NCBI RefSeq assembly: GCF_000982825.1
Contig: NZ_CP011047.1
Span: forward strand, 4,402,001 to 4,466,000
From: Cronobacter sakazakii
GTDB lineage: Bacteria > Pseudomonadota > Gammaproteobacteria > Enterobacterales > Enterobacteriaceae
Direction: 5' to 3'
DNA: 64,000 nucleotides
Shown: positions 20,761 through 29,564 of the stretch, one piece after another
Numbering within the stretch: the stretch's first letter is position 1
How the letters are laid out: every line of letters starts with the position of its first letter
Notes under the pieces: generated by a model
What the model saw: only the letters and a program-made list of their open reading frames with translations
What the model was told of the DNA's origin: nothing
Databases searched by the model: none
Position numbers and translations under genes: made by a program

Positions 20761-22026
20761 TCAGGCCAGCGAAGAATCGGGCGATTTCTCAAGCGCCGGG
20801 CGCGGGCGGCCCTGGAGCGTGAAGAACGAGATAACGGTAAAGCCAAGCGTAATCAGCCCGAGCACCAGATAGGTCTGCTGGAAGCCCACGGTGTCATACA
20901 TCCGGCCCGCCCAGGTGGAGAGCACGACGCCGGAGAGCTGTTTGGAGAGGTTAAAGCCCACCAGAAACAGCGTGGCGGAAAGGCGCGGATCAAAAACGGC
21001 GGAAATGTATTTAAACGTACCCACCAGCAGGAACGGCAGCTCAAACATATGCAGCGTTTTGAGGATGATCACCTGCCAGTCGGCGGTGGCGAATGACGAG
21101 CCGATAATGCGCATCGACATAATCGCGCCCGCGATAAGCAGCGCGTTTTTGCTGCCAATGCGGTTGATGATAAACGGCGTGAAGAACATCACGGTGGCGT
21201 TAAGCAGCTCGCCGCCGGTGGTAACGAAGCCGAAAATCTGGGTGCCGCGCTCGGGGCTTGAGAAAAAGCCTTTAAAGAAGTTGGCGAACTGCTGGTCAAA
21301 GACGTCATACACGCTCGCCACGCCTACCACGTAGATGATAAACGCCCAGAAGCTGCGCATTCTGAACAGCTCGCTAACGAGCTTCATCGAGAACGCCTGG
21401 CTGGTCTCCTTCGTGCCGGAGATCAGGTTGCCGCTCTCCCCCGCCGGACGCGAGAACCACAGCACGCCCGCCAGGATCAGCGCGCACGCCGACGCCACCC
21501 AGAAGATAATATTGGGGTTCACGCCAAACAGCATGCCGGTCATCGAGGCGCACAGCGCCCAGCCCACGCAGCCGGAGACGCGCACTTTGCCATATTCAAA
21601 ATTATTGGCGCGGCTGACGCGCTCAATGTACGCCTCCACCGCGCCGGAGCCGCTTGAGAAGACAATCCCGAGATAGCAGCCGCCGACAAACGCCCCAACC
21701 CAGATGTTAAACGCCAGCAGCGGTTTGAGCACAAAGATAAAAAACGGCGCGAACAGTACCAGCAGGCCGGTTATCGTCCACAGCAGGTGTTTGCGCAGCC
21801 CGAGCTTGTCGGAGATGAGACCAAACACCGGCTGAAAGATAATCGCGAACAGCGAAATACACGAGAAGACAATGCCGGTATCCGTTTTACTGAGATGCGC
21901 GACATCCGCCAGCCACACCGGGAAAAACGGAAAGTAGGCCGACATAATGAAGTAGTAGAAAAAGAAGAACAGCAAAAAGAATATGAAGTTCTGTTTTTCA
22001 ACCGGGGTCAGGGCAGGCTTATTCAT
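20761..22026 (-). CDS. lacY: Lactose permease
   Basis: Proton:lactose symporter of the inner membrane, oligosaccharide:H+ symporter family, 421 aa and 12 helices. Residues essential in E. coli LacY are present: Glu126 in GAVEAYIERVSR, Arg144 region (FEYGKVRVSGCVGWALCAS), Glu269 in TTGGELLNA, Arg302 in SMRIIGSSFA, and His322/Glu325 in LKTLHMFE. Lies 68 bases downstream of lacZ on the same strand; no lacA follows. Confidence 0.95.
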   Translation of the reverse strand: MNKPALTPVEKQNFIFFLLFFFFYYFIMSAYFPFFPVWLADVAHLSKTDTGIVFSCISLFAIIFQPVFGLISDKLGLRKHLLWTITGLLVLFAPFFIFVLKPLLAFNIWVGAFVGGCYLGIVFSSGSGAVEAYIERVSRANNFEYGKVRVSGCVGWALCASMTGMLFGVNPNIIFWVASACALILAGVLWFSRPAGESGNLISGTKETSQAFSMKLVSELFRMRSFWAFIIYVVGVASVYDVFDQQFANFFKGFFSSPERGTQIFGFVTTGGELLNATVMFFTPFIINRIGSKNALLIAGAIMSMRIIGSSFATADWQVIILKTLHMFELPFLLVGTFKYISAVFDPRLSATLFLVGFNLSKQLSGVVLSTWAGRMYDTVGFQQTYLVLGLITLGFTVISFFTLQGRPRPALEKSPDSSLA

Positions 22027-22094
22027 CTTTCACCTTCTGTGTGGAGGTTGTTTTTGTTGTTAACGCCGGGGCGCGCCCCGGCGGTCGCGCCCTG

Positions 22095-25000
22095 TCAGCC
22101 TTGCCGTCTGCGCAGGGTAAAGCGGTAGCGGTATTCCCGCGCGGTCAGCAGATATTCCGGGTGCACGCTCGGTGTCCAGGAGTCATCGCCGCCGACGCCC
22201 ATATGGAAGCCGTCAATCGTCAGCCAGATACCCACCTCCGGCTGCAATTTATGCCAGTGGCTGGTTTCCATCAGCTGACGCGTGCCGTAAGGGCTTAGCG
22301 AGAAATGAAACTCGCCCTCGGCCTGCCAGCCGTTCCAGTTAAGCTCGCGGGTGTTGCAACGCAGGCCGTTTTCGCCGGGGAAAATATACGGCGTGGTGAG
22401 CTCTGAAAGCGGCAGCGTCCAGCGCGAGAAGCACGCGCTGCTCAGGCGGTCCGGGTAATTTTCATGCGGGCCGAGGCCGAGCCAGCTTGCCGTCTCTTCG
22501 CCGCCGCGTAACTGGCAGACGACACCCACGCGCGGCAGCGGCGGCAGTGCGGCGCTGCGCGCGATGTCGATATCGCAGTGCAGCGCGCCCTGGTTATCCA
22601 CCACCATGCGCCAGCGGCTGAGAATAGCCGGGCCGTCCGCCACGCCTTTTACGAAGTACGCGTGCTGCGCGACGATCTCCACGCCGTCGCGGGTGGTCTG
22701 CGCGTCGCAGGCCAGGTAGCGGTGTTCGGTGTTATACAGCCCGGCGGCTTTCCAGCGCTCCACCCAGGCGTTCGGATCGATGCGTTCCACTTCGCTGACG
22801 CCGATATCGTTATCGATCGGCGCGCGGATGAACTGATCGGCAAGCGGCGTCAGCATCTGATCCACGCCGTCGTCGCTCCACTGTATCAGTTGACCGCTGG
22901 CGCGGCTCACGCGCCAGGTCTGACACCCGTGGCGAATGACAAATTCCGCGTCGGTGATCTCAAGCTGCGGCGCGTCGCCTGCCACAACCGGCTCCGGCAG
23001 CGCGAGCGGTGCGGCGAGCGGCCATTGCGCCCAGGCGCTGAGATGCCCTTCGGGCGACCACGGCGTCGCCTGCGGCTGTTCGACGCGCACGTGCAGCCAG
23101 ATTTCCTCGTCGCCCGCGCGGGCGCTAAAGCCCGTGTCGCTGAGCGTCAGCACGCGGGATGCCTGCGGGCCTAGCTCCAGCGCCACTTCCCCGCTCAGGC
23201 GCGTCTCGCCGCGCACCTCGATGCTCCACAGCAGGCGCTCGTTGTCGCTCTCGCGGAACAGGTATTCGCTGGTCACCTCGATTTGCAGCGGGTTTTCACT
23301 CACCAGACGGAACTGGAAGAACTGCTGCTGATGCTTCGCCTCAAAGAGCGCCGGGTGCGGCGTGCGGTCCGGAAAGACCAGCCCGTTCATGCAGAACTGA
23401 CGGTCGTTCGGCGTGTCGCCGAAATCGCCGCCGTAGGCCCACCAGCGGCTGCCGTCAGGCTCGACGCGCGTAATGGCCTGGTCGGCCCAGTCCCAGATAA
23501 AGCCGCCCTGCAGGCGCGGATACTGGCGGAACGCGGCCCAGTAATCAGCGAAATTCCCCAGGCTGTTGCCCATCGCGTGGGCGTATTCACAAAGGATCAG
23601 CGGGCGGGTTTCGCCAGGCATTGAAATCCACTTTTTGATCGACCATTTCGGCACCGCAGGAATCAGCTGGTCGGTCTCCACGCGCGCGTACATCGGGCAG
23701 ATGATGTCGGTCGCGCGGGTATCCGCCCCGCCACCTTCATACTGCACCGGGCGCGTCGGGTCCTGATGCTTGATCCAGTTATAGAGCGCGGTGTGGTTCG
23801 CGCCGTTGCCCGACTCATTGCCGAGCGACCAGATAATAATGCTTGGGTGGTTACGGTTGCATTTCACCATCCGGGTGACGCGCTCGCTGTACGCGCCAAG
23901 CCACACCGGATCGTCCGAGAGACGGCTCATCGGCTCCATGCCGTGGGTTTCGATATTGGCTTCGTCCACCACGTACAGCCCGTAGCGGCTGCACAGCTCA
24001 TACCAGCGCGGCTGGTTGGGGTAGTGCGAACAGCGCACGGCGTTGAAGTTGTTCTGCTTCATCAGCAGGATGTCCTGCACCATCGCCGCCTCGTCCACCG
24101 CCTGGCCTTTTTCCGGGTGATGCTCGTGACGGTTAACGCCGCGGATCAGCAGCGGCTGGCCGTTAAGCGTCAGCAGGCCGTTGTTGATTTCCACGCGACG
24201 AAAGCCGACGTCGTGCGCCTCAGAGACCAGCGGCATGCCGTCGGCGTCCAGCAGCGTCACCACCGCGCGGTACAGGTGCGGCGCTTCGGCGCTCCACAGC
24301 AGCGGGTTGTCAACGTCAAGCGAGAGCGTGACGCGTTCGGCGTAGTTGCCACGCTCATCAATCGGGGCGGAGCCGAGCGGTTGCGTCTGGCTCGCGATTT
24401 CGTTTTCGCCGTGCCACAGCGCGAGTGTCACGCTAAGCCCGCACGCAGCGGGCGTCACTTCCACCTCGCTGAACAGCGTGGCGTGACGCAGCGACGGCGC
24501 AAGCTCTGTATGCACGCGCACATCGGCCAGCGCCTGCTCCGGGAGATGCAGCAGGCTGACCGGGCGGAAAATGCCGCTCATGCGCCACATATCCTGATCT
24601 TCCAGATAAGTGCCGTCCGACCAGCGCAGCACCAGCACGCACAGGCGGTTGCGGCCCGCGTGCAGCACGCCGGTGAGATCGAACTCCGCAGGCAGGCGGC
24701 TGTCCTGCGAGTACCCCACCCACTGCCCGTTACACCAGAGATAAAACGCCGAATTCACGCCGCCGAAGACAATGCGCGTGCGGCCCGTCTCCAGCCACGC
24801 CTGCGGCACCTCGATATCGCGCGAATAGCAGCCTGTCGGGTTGTCGTCCGGCACAAACGGCGGATTCACCGGGATCGGGTAGCGCACGTTGGTGTAGATC
24901 GGCGTGTCGTAGCCTTCCATCTGCCAGTTTGACGGCACCGGCGTGGCGCGGGCGTCGCTGAGATCGGCCGCCAGCCAGACTTCCGGCACCTGGTGAGGGC

Positions 25001-25226
25001 TGGTGAAAAAGCTGAACTGCCATTCGCCGTCGAGCGACAGCACGGCGTCGGACGACTCTCCCCGGCGCGCCCGATCGGCGTCGCGCCAGCCGTGCAGCGG
25101 CGTATGGGACGGCAGACGGTTAACGCTGGTGATCGCCGGGTTCTGCCAGTCGTTGCGGGCAAGGATCGTCGCCAGCGGGCGCGTCTGAAGTTCGTTAAAA
25201 GCGGTCGTGGTGGGGTTTTCTGTCAT
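22095..25226 (-). CDS. lacZ: Beta-galactosidase
   Basis: Hydrolyses lactose to glucose and galactose; glycoside hydrolase family 2, 1043 aa. The acid/base Glu is in WSLGNESGNG (about residue 470) and the nucleophile Glu in LCEYAHAMGNS (about 545). C-terminal Bgal small-chain domain is complete (ends FTLRRRQG). Start MTENPTTTAF at 25226 has AGGGA six bases upstream; the frame extends further without homology. First gene of lacZY, divergent from lacI. Confidence 0.96.
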   Translation of the reverse strand: MTENPTTTAFNELQTRPLATILARNDWQNPAITSVNRLPSHTPLHGWRDADRARRGESSDAVLSLDGEWQFSFFTSPHQVPEVWLAADLSDARATPVPSNWQMEGYDTPIYTNVRYPIPVNPPFVPDDNPTGCYSRDIEVPQAWLETGRTRIVFGGVNSAFYLWCNGQWVGYSQDSRLPAEFDLTGVLHAGRNRLCVLVLRWSDGTYLEDQDMWRMSGIFRPVSLLHLPEQALADVRVHTELAPSLRHATLFSEVEVTPAACGLSVTLALWHGENEIASQTQPLGSAPIDERGNYAERVTLSLDVDNPLLWSAEAPHLYRAVVTLLDADGMPLVSEAHDVGFRRVEINNGLLTLNGQPLLIRGVNRHEHHPEKGQAVDEAAMVQDILLMKQNNFNAVRCSHYPNQPRWYELCSRYGLYVVDEANIETHGMEPMSRLSDDPVWLGAYSERVTRMVKCNRNHPSIIIWSLGNESGNGANHTALYNWIKHQDPTRPVQYEGGGADTRATDIICPMYARVETDQLIPAVPKWSIKKWISMPGETRPLILCEYAHAMGNSLGNFADYWAAFRQYPRLQGGFIWDWADQAITRVEPDGSRWWAYGGDFGDTPNDRQFCMNGLVFPDRTPHPALFEAKHQQQFFQFRLVSENPLQIEVTSEYLFRESDNERLLWSIEVRGETRLSGEVALELGPQASRVLTLSDTGFSARAGDEEIWLHVRVEQPQATPWSPEGHLSAWAQWPLAAPLALPEPVVAGDAPQLEITDAEFVIRHGCQTWRVSRASGQLIQWSDDGVDQMLTPLADQFIRAPIDNDIGVSEVERIDPNAWVERWKAAGLYNTEHRYLACDAQTTRDGVEIVAQHAYFVKGVADGPAILSRWRMVVDNQGALHCDIDIARSAALPPLPRVGVVCQLRGGEETASWLGLGPHENYPDRLSSACFSRWTLPLSELTTPYIFPGENGLRCNTRELNWNGWQAEGEFHFSLSPYGTRQLMETSHWHKLQPEVGIWLTIDGFHMGVGGDDSWTPSVHPEYLLTAREYRYRFTLRRRQG

Positions 25227-25249
25227 GATGGTTCCCTGGAAACAATAAA

Positions 25250-25267
25250 AATGTCGTGCGCTAACAT
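25250..25267 (-). promoter_or_regulatory. Candidate lac operator, proximal copy
   Basis: AATGTCGTGCGCTAACAT, 24 bases before the lacZ start. Its exact reverse complement occurs at 25386-25403. The ends ATGT...ACAT are symmetric, as in LacI-family operators. Confidence 0.7.
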
Positions 25268-25363
25268 AAAGAATCAGCATGGCGGGAAACCGGACAGATC
25301 GCGAATGGCGGCGTTGCAGAATGCTGTCCTGGATCACATCACAGCGCATGCGGGATCGTGAAT

Positions 25364-25379
25364 TGCGATCTGCGTCACA
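25364..25379. promoter_or_regulatory. Candidate CRP site in the lacI-lacZ region
   Basis: TGCGA-TCTGCG-TCACA, one mismatch from the CRP half-site consensus TGTGA-N6-TCACA. Fits catabolite control of lacZY. Confidence 0.6.
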
Positions 25380-25385
25380 GCGATG

Positions 25386-25403
25386 ATGTTAGCGCACGAC
25401 ATT
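25386..25403 (+). promoter_or_regulatory. Candidate lac operator, distal copy
   Basis: Exact 18-base inverted copy of the site at 25250-25267, 136 bases away centre to centre and about 70 bases before lacI. Could allow looping and lacI autorepression. Confidence 0.7.
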
Positions 25404-25472
25404 ACGCGCCAGAAATTGACTTTATCGCGCGCCATCGCCGATGATTCAGGCTACACAGGCAGAGGAATGGCG

Positions 25473-26549
25473 ATGAAAAAACGACTCAGCACGCTGGATG
25501 ACGTGGCGCAGAAAGCCGGGGTGTCGCACCAGACGGTGTCGCGCGTGCTTAATAAGCCAGAGATGGTTTCGCCCGCGACGCGCCAGCGGGTGCTGGAGGC
25601 GATGGACGCCTTACAGTTTGTGCCAAACCGCAGCGCGCAGCTGCTGGCCGGGAAAACCACCCGCACGCTCGGGTTTATCACCGTTTCTCTGGCGCTGCAT
25701 GCGCCGTCGCAGATTGCCGCCGCCATTAAAAGCCACGCCGCGCGGGCGAACTACAGCGTGGTGATCGCCACGCTGGAAACCGGCACGCTGGAGGAGTTGC
25801 AGCGCTCGCTCAATGAAATGCGCGCGCAGAAAGTGGATGGCGTCATTATCAACCTGCCGCTCGGGGCGGAGGCGGCCGCAAGCCTCGTTAACGACAACAG
25901 CGATCTGCTGTGCCTGTTTCTCGACGTGCCCGCCGACAGCGACGTCTTTCACGTAAGCTTTGACCCGCGCGACGGCTCGCGCCAGAGCGTGGAGTTTCTG
26001 CTGAACGGCGGGCATCAGCGCATCGCGCTGCTCGCGGGGCCCGAACATTCGGTGGCGTCCGGCATGCGTCTCGCCTGCTGGCAGGAGGTGCTGGACGCGC
26101 ACGGGCTGGCCCCCTGCGCGGTTTTACACGGCGACTGGAGTTCGAAAGACGCCTGGCAGCAGACGCTGAGCCTGTTCCGCACCCGGCGCGATATCACGGC
26201 GCTGGTGGTGGCGAACGATCAGATGGCGTTCGGCGCCATGAGCGCGCTGGATGAGCTGGGCCTGCGCGTGCCGCAGGATGTCTCGGTGATTGGCTATGAC
26301 GACACGCCGGACAGCGCCTATTTCATTCCGCCGCTTACCACCGTTGAGCAGGATTTCAACCAGCTGGGCGCGCAGGCGGTGAGCCGCATGGTGGCGCGCC
26401 TCACGGGACACGGCGAGAGCGGATCTGCCCTGCTGCCGACCCGCTTTATCGAGCGCCGCTCCACCGCGCCGCTGGGCGACCGCAACGCCTCTCGCGAACG
26501 GCTGCTCGATGAGATGGCGCGCCTGGTGAAAGCCCTGCGCGAGTGCTGA
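25473..26549 (+). CDS. lacI: LacI family repressor of the lac operon
   Basis: 358 aa. N-terminal HTH (STLDDVAQKAGVSHQTVSRVL, given in part: residues 4-24) and hinge helix (NRSAQLLAGKTTRTLGF), then a periplasmic-binding-protein-like effector domain. Divergent from lacZ with shared operator-like sites, so it is the likely lac repressor. Start at 25473 chosen because AGAGGA lies six bases upstream; an ATG at 25467 overlaps that site. The sequence ends with RLVKALREC and lacks the Gln-rich tetramerisation tail of E. coli LacI in recognisable form. Confidence 0.88.
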   Translation: MKKRLSTLDDVAQKAGVSHQTVSRVLNKPEMVSPATRQRVLEAMDALQFVPNRSAQLLAGKTTRTLGFITVSLALHAPSQIAAAIKSHAARANYSVVIATLETGTLEELQRSLNEMRAQKVDGVIINLPLGAEAAASLVNDNSDLLCLFLDVPADSDVFHVSFDPRDGSRQSVEFLLNGGHQRIALLAGPEHSVASGMRLACWQEVLDAHGLAPCAVLHGDWSSKDAWQQTLSLFRTRRDITALVVANDQMAFGAMSALDELGLRVPQDVSVIGYDDTPDSAYFIPPLTTVEQDFNQLGAQAVSRMVARLTGHGESGSALLPTRFIERRSTAPLGDRNASRERLLDEMARLVKALREC

Positions 26550-26552
26550 GCC

Positions 26553-27470
26553 TCAGCGCGCTTTATCCTCCTGCTTCATTCGCGCGCGAATGCCGCCGTC
26601 AATGGTCGTAGTGTCCGCCATCGGCGTATAGATAGCGCCGGTCGTCGGGGCCAGCGGCTGCGCTTTTTCCACCGAGCGGTTAATCACTTTCGCGGAGAGT
26701 TTTTCCGTCATATCCGGGAAAAGATGGTGCGATAAATTCGACGAGCGCGCCTTCCAGCCCACCGGGATCTCCTCTTGCGGTTTGAAGCAGGCTTTGACCA
26801 TCGCGTCGATGACTTTCTCCGGCGAATCCATCGCGGCCATGCGCGGCGCGTGGCCGGTATAGTTGGCGGCGTGGGTCCACCACGGCGTATCCACCGCCCA
26901 CGGCATGATGGTCGCTACTTTGATGTCGTGGTAATCGTTAAGCCGCAGCTCTTCGTTAATGGTGCGACCGAGGCTCAGCACGGCGGCTTTGGTGGCGGCG
27001 TAGCTCGACTGAAACGCCAGCGGCACTTCGCTGTCCACCGAGCCGGTGTTAATCAGCACGCCGAAGCCCTGGGCGATAAAATGTTTCATCGCCACGTGCG
27101 CGCCGTAAATCACGCCTTTCAGGTTCACATCCACCAGCCGCTCATGATCGGCTATCGGGATCTCCCAGAACCAGCCGAGCGCCCCGATACCGACGTTATT
27201 TATCCAGACGTTAATCGGCCCGAAGCGCGCGATCGCCGCCTGCGCCAGCCGCTCCACCTGATCCGGCTGGCTGACGTCTGTTTCCACCGCCAGCGCGTGG
27301 CCGTTGTCAGCGTTAATCTCCTGCGCCAGCGCCTCCAGCGCCTCGCCCCGACGCGCCGCCAGCACGACGTTCGCACCCCGTTTAGCGAGCGCCAGCGCAG
27401 CCCCGCGGCCAAAACCGCTCGACGCCCCGGTGATAACGATAGTGGTATTGATCATTCGTTCTTCAGACAT
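26553..27470 (-). CDS. Short-chain dehydrogenase/reductase, unknown substrate
   Basis: 305 aa classical SDR: NAD(P)-binding TIVITGASSGFGRG at residues 10-23, NNVGIG, the Ser of INTGSVDSE, and the catalytic YAATK. The RxGEA after the second strand (LAARRGEALEAL) suggests NADP use. The C-terminal 60 residues are extended and positively charged. Its stop is three bases from the convergent lacI stop. Substrate cannot be predicted. Confidence 0.8.
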   Translation of the reverse strand: MSEERMINTTIVITGASSGFGRGAALALAKRGANVVLAARRGEALEALAQEINADNGHALAVETDVSQPDQVERLAQAAIARFGPINVWINNVGIGALGWFWEIPIADHERLVDVNLKGVIYGAHVAMKHFIAQGFGVLINTGSVDSEVPLAFQSSYAATKAAVLSLGRTINEELRLNDYHDIKVATIMPWAVDTPWWTHAANYTGHAPRMAAMDSPEKVIDAMVKACFKPQEEIPVGWKARSSNLSHHLFPDMTEKLSAKVINRSVEKAQPLAPTTGAIYTPMADTTTIDGGIRARMKQEDKAR

Positions 27471-27787
27471 AGCGGCCCCTCTTTTTATCAGCAGATTGCC
27501 GCGCCGCTTCAGGCCTGAAGGGCGGCGCGGCCCAGCTTTCAGTCTGGACCGGGATGCGCAGAACGCAAAAAGATGGCTTTTATTCGCCAGCTGATCCTGA
27601 ACTTAAAACCGGTTCGTTTGAGGGGAGACGGGTATTAAGGATTTGGTATGGGCGTGGGGCGGAATTAAACAGTATCTTTTGAGTTATGATACCAGGTGAA
27701 GTCAGCGCGGTTCAGCCCAGATGTGAATGCAAGCAATCACAATACAAATTGTACAAACAGATAAAGCGTCATTCAGGGAGAACAAAG
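27471..27787. other. Intergenic region
   Basis: 317 bases between the divergent SDR and DUF6404-like genes. I see no RNA gene or repeat; it must hold both promoters. Confidence 0.4.
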
Positions 27788-28135
27788 ATGAGTTTTGAGC
27801 GAAAGAAGGAACGTGCACTTACCATGATGGAAAGTAAAAACATGTGGCGCAGCAACTATGCCCCTCCTCTGTTGCGTCTGTTATGGAAGTCAGGATTAAA
27901 AATCCCTCCCTTACCTTTCGCGTCGTTCTGGGAAGTAACATTAATTATGGGATTCGGGTTTAGCCTTGTATGGGGGCTCGTTATGTGGTTTTTCACATGG
28001 CAAGCAATGGGCGTCCAACCTTCCTCGGCGATATTAAGGAGTCTCGCAGGTGGGCTTCTGTTTGGCATAATCATGGCAGCGTTTCATAGCTGGCGTAAAA
28101 AGGCCAATAATTTGCCTGACTGGAAAGACCTGTAA
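27788..28135 (+). CDS. Small membrane protein, DUF6404-like
   Basis: 115 aa beginning MSFERKKERALTMMES with a GGAG seven bases upstream; the frame runs upstream to 27686 but without a good start. A charged N-terminal half is followed by two membrane helices (about residues 50-72 and 80-98) and a short basic tail ending PDWKDL. The pattern resembles enterobacterial DUF6404 proteins; no function is known. Richer in A+T than its neighbours. Confidence 0.65.
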   Translation: MSFERKKERALTMMESKNMWRSNYAPPLLRLLWKSGLKIPPLPFASFWEVTLIMGFGFSLVWGLVMWFFTWQAMGVQPSSAILRSLAGGLLFGIIMAAFHSWRKKANNLPDWKDL

Positions 28136-28331
28136 ATGGCCTGCGAACGGCTCAGTATCGCTTACAGCCCGGTCATGCTAAAAGCGCCTCATACCAAAAG
28201 GGCGTTATCACATTCGCACCTGTCTTAGTGAGACTGTTTCACGCGGTTAATCAATGATGGCTGGCTTAGCCGTGACGTGTGGCCTGAAAGAAACCTCTTG
28301 CGATACATCCATTCTTTCGGTTTCGCTGACA

Positions 28332-28360
28332 AAAAAGGATGGCACCAGGCCATCCTTTTT
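28332..28360. terminator. Terminator downstream of the tetR-like gene
   Basis: AAAAAGGATGGC / GCCATCCTTTTT, loop ACCAG. It has the same 12-base arms as the terminator at 29521-29549 after the divergent ridA-like gene. Confidence 0.88.
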
Positions 28361-28383
28361 CTTTCAGGGAAAACGCCGACCAC

Positions 28384-28971
28384 TCAGGCGCGCAGACCGC
28401 CCGCCAGCAGCGTAAACACCTCGATCATTTTCGGCAGCGCTTCTGCGGGCTGTGGGCTTGCGGCCACCCACAGCGCGGCATTGAGCGCCGCGCCGTTCAG
28501 CAGCCGCGCGGCGGCGTCGGCGTCCACCGGTTTGATTATCCCGCGCGCCATCATGCTGATAACCGTCTCGCGCGTGACGTCGAGGCAGCTATTCTGGCTC
28601 GGCCACTGCGCCGGATCGCCGAGAAACGCCGGCCCATCCAGCAGCACGATGCGCCGCACCTCTTCATCCAGCGCCATCTGAATATAGGCGACGCCTTCGG
28701 CGATCAGCGTTTCCCAGGGGTCTTCGACGCCTGCCGCGGCCGCTTTCGCGCGCTGCGCCATCTCGCCGTCCACCTGGGCGACCACGACGGCGAGCAGCCC
28801 TTTTTTATCGCCGAAATTATGATACAGCGCGCCGCGCGTCAGCCCGACGCTGGCGGTGAGCTCATCCATTGAAGCCGCCGCAAACCCTTTCTCAGCGAAC
28901 GCCTTTCGCGCCGCCGCGATGAGTTTCGCGCGGTTTTCTTCCATGGTGTCGATGCGCCGTTTTGCGGCCAT
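28384..28971 (-). CDS. TetR family transcriptional regulator
   Basis: 195 aa; HTH in residues 12-58 (AARKAFAEKGFAAASMDEL, then LTRGALYHNFGDKKGLL). The C-terminal ligand domain is of the TetR_C_33/AcrR type. Divergent from a RidA-family gene, with three near-identical palindromes in the 142-base gap, so it almost surely represses that gene and itself. Inducer unknown. Confidence 0.88.
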   Translation of the reverse strand: MAAKRRIDTMEENRAKLIAAARKAFAEKGFAAASMDELTASVGLTRGALYHNFGDKKGLLAVVVAQVDGEMAQRAKAAAAGVEDPWETLIAEGVAYIQMALDEEVRRIVLLDGPAFLGDPAQWPSQNSCLDVTRETVISMMARGIIKPVDADAAARLLNGAALNAALWVAASPQPAEALPKMIEVFTLLAGGLRA

Positions 28972-28987
28972 AGGATCTCCTTTTCAC

Positions 28988-29055
28988 ATACGCGACGTAT
29001 TTCAATTGACATACGCGGCGTATGTGTAATGATTATTCACATACGCCGCGTATAT
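28988..29055. promoter_or_regulatory. Three palindromic operators between the tetR-like and ridA-like genes
   Basis: ATACGCGACGTAT (28988-29000), ACATACGCGGCGTATGT (29009-29025, perfect about a central G) and ACATACGCCGCGTATAT (29039-29055). A -35-like TTGACA at 29006-29011 overlaps the second, with TAATGA as possible -10. Consistent with repression by the adjacent TetR protein. Confidence 0.8.
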
Positions 29056-29113
29056 TAAATCAATTCCCGGCAAGGCGCATCCGGCTTCTTGCCCAACGCT
29101 AACAGGACACCCT

Positions 29114-29518
29114 ATGACTTCTCGCGAACCTATCTTCCCCGCTAACCGTCATGCGCTGTATGAAGAACACGGTTATTCCGCCGCCATTCGCAGCGGCGAT
29201 CTGCTGTTTGTTTCAGGCCAGGTGGGCAGCCGCGCCGACGGCACGCCGGAGCCGGATTTCGAAGCACAGGTACGCCTCGCGTTTGAGAACCTGCGCGCAA
29301 CGCTCGCCGCCGCCGGTTGTACCTTTGACGATCTGGTGGATGTCACCACGTTTCATACCGATCCCGAGCGCCAGTTCCCGGCCATTATGGCGGTTAAACA
29401 GGCCATTTTCCCGGCGCCGCCGTACCCGAACTGGACCGCAGTCGGCGTGAACTGGCTGGCGGGTTTTGACTTTGAAATCAAGGTGATTGCCCGTATCCCG
29501 GACGGGCGGCGCGCATAA
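29114..29518 (+). CDS. RidA family protein (YjgF/YER057c/UK114)
   Basis: 134 aa single-domain protein: SAAIRSGDLLFVSGQVG at the N-terminal strands and PNWTAVGVNWLAGFDFEIKVIA at the C-terminal side (shown in part). Members deaminate reactive enamines/imines or act in degradative pathways; the canonical RidA has a catalytic Arg near position 105, which here seems replaced in a TAVGVNWLAG context, so this may be a divergent subgroup with another role. Controlled by the divergent TetR protein (inference). Confidence 0.85.
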   Translation: MTSREPIFPANRHALYEEHGYSAAIRSGDLLFVSGQVGSRADGTPEPDFEAQVRLAFENLRATLAAAGCTFDDLVDVTTFHTDPERQFPAIMAVKQAIFPAPPYPNWTAVGVNWLAGFDFEIKVIARIPDGRRA

Positions 29519-29520
29519 TA

Positions 29521-29549
29521 AAAAAGGATGGCTCAGGGCCATCCTTTTT
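29521..29549. terminator. Bidirectional terminator between the ridA-like and GAPDH genes
   Basis: AAAAAGGATGGC / GCCATCCTTTTT, loop TCAGG, two bases after the ridA-like stop and 16 from the convergent GAPDH stop. Confidence 0.92.
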
Positions 29550-29564
29550 ATCAGCCACTACACG

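Noticed and set aside
23766..24932. 388-codon plus-strand open frame
   Set aside because: Antisense shadow of lacZ, rich in Arg, His and Ala with no motifs.
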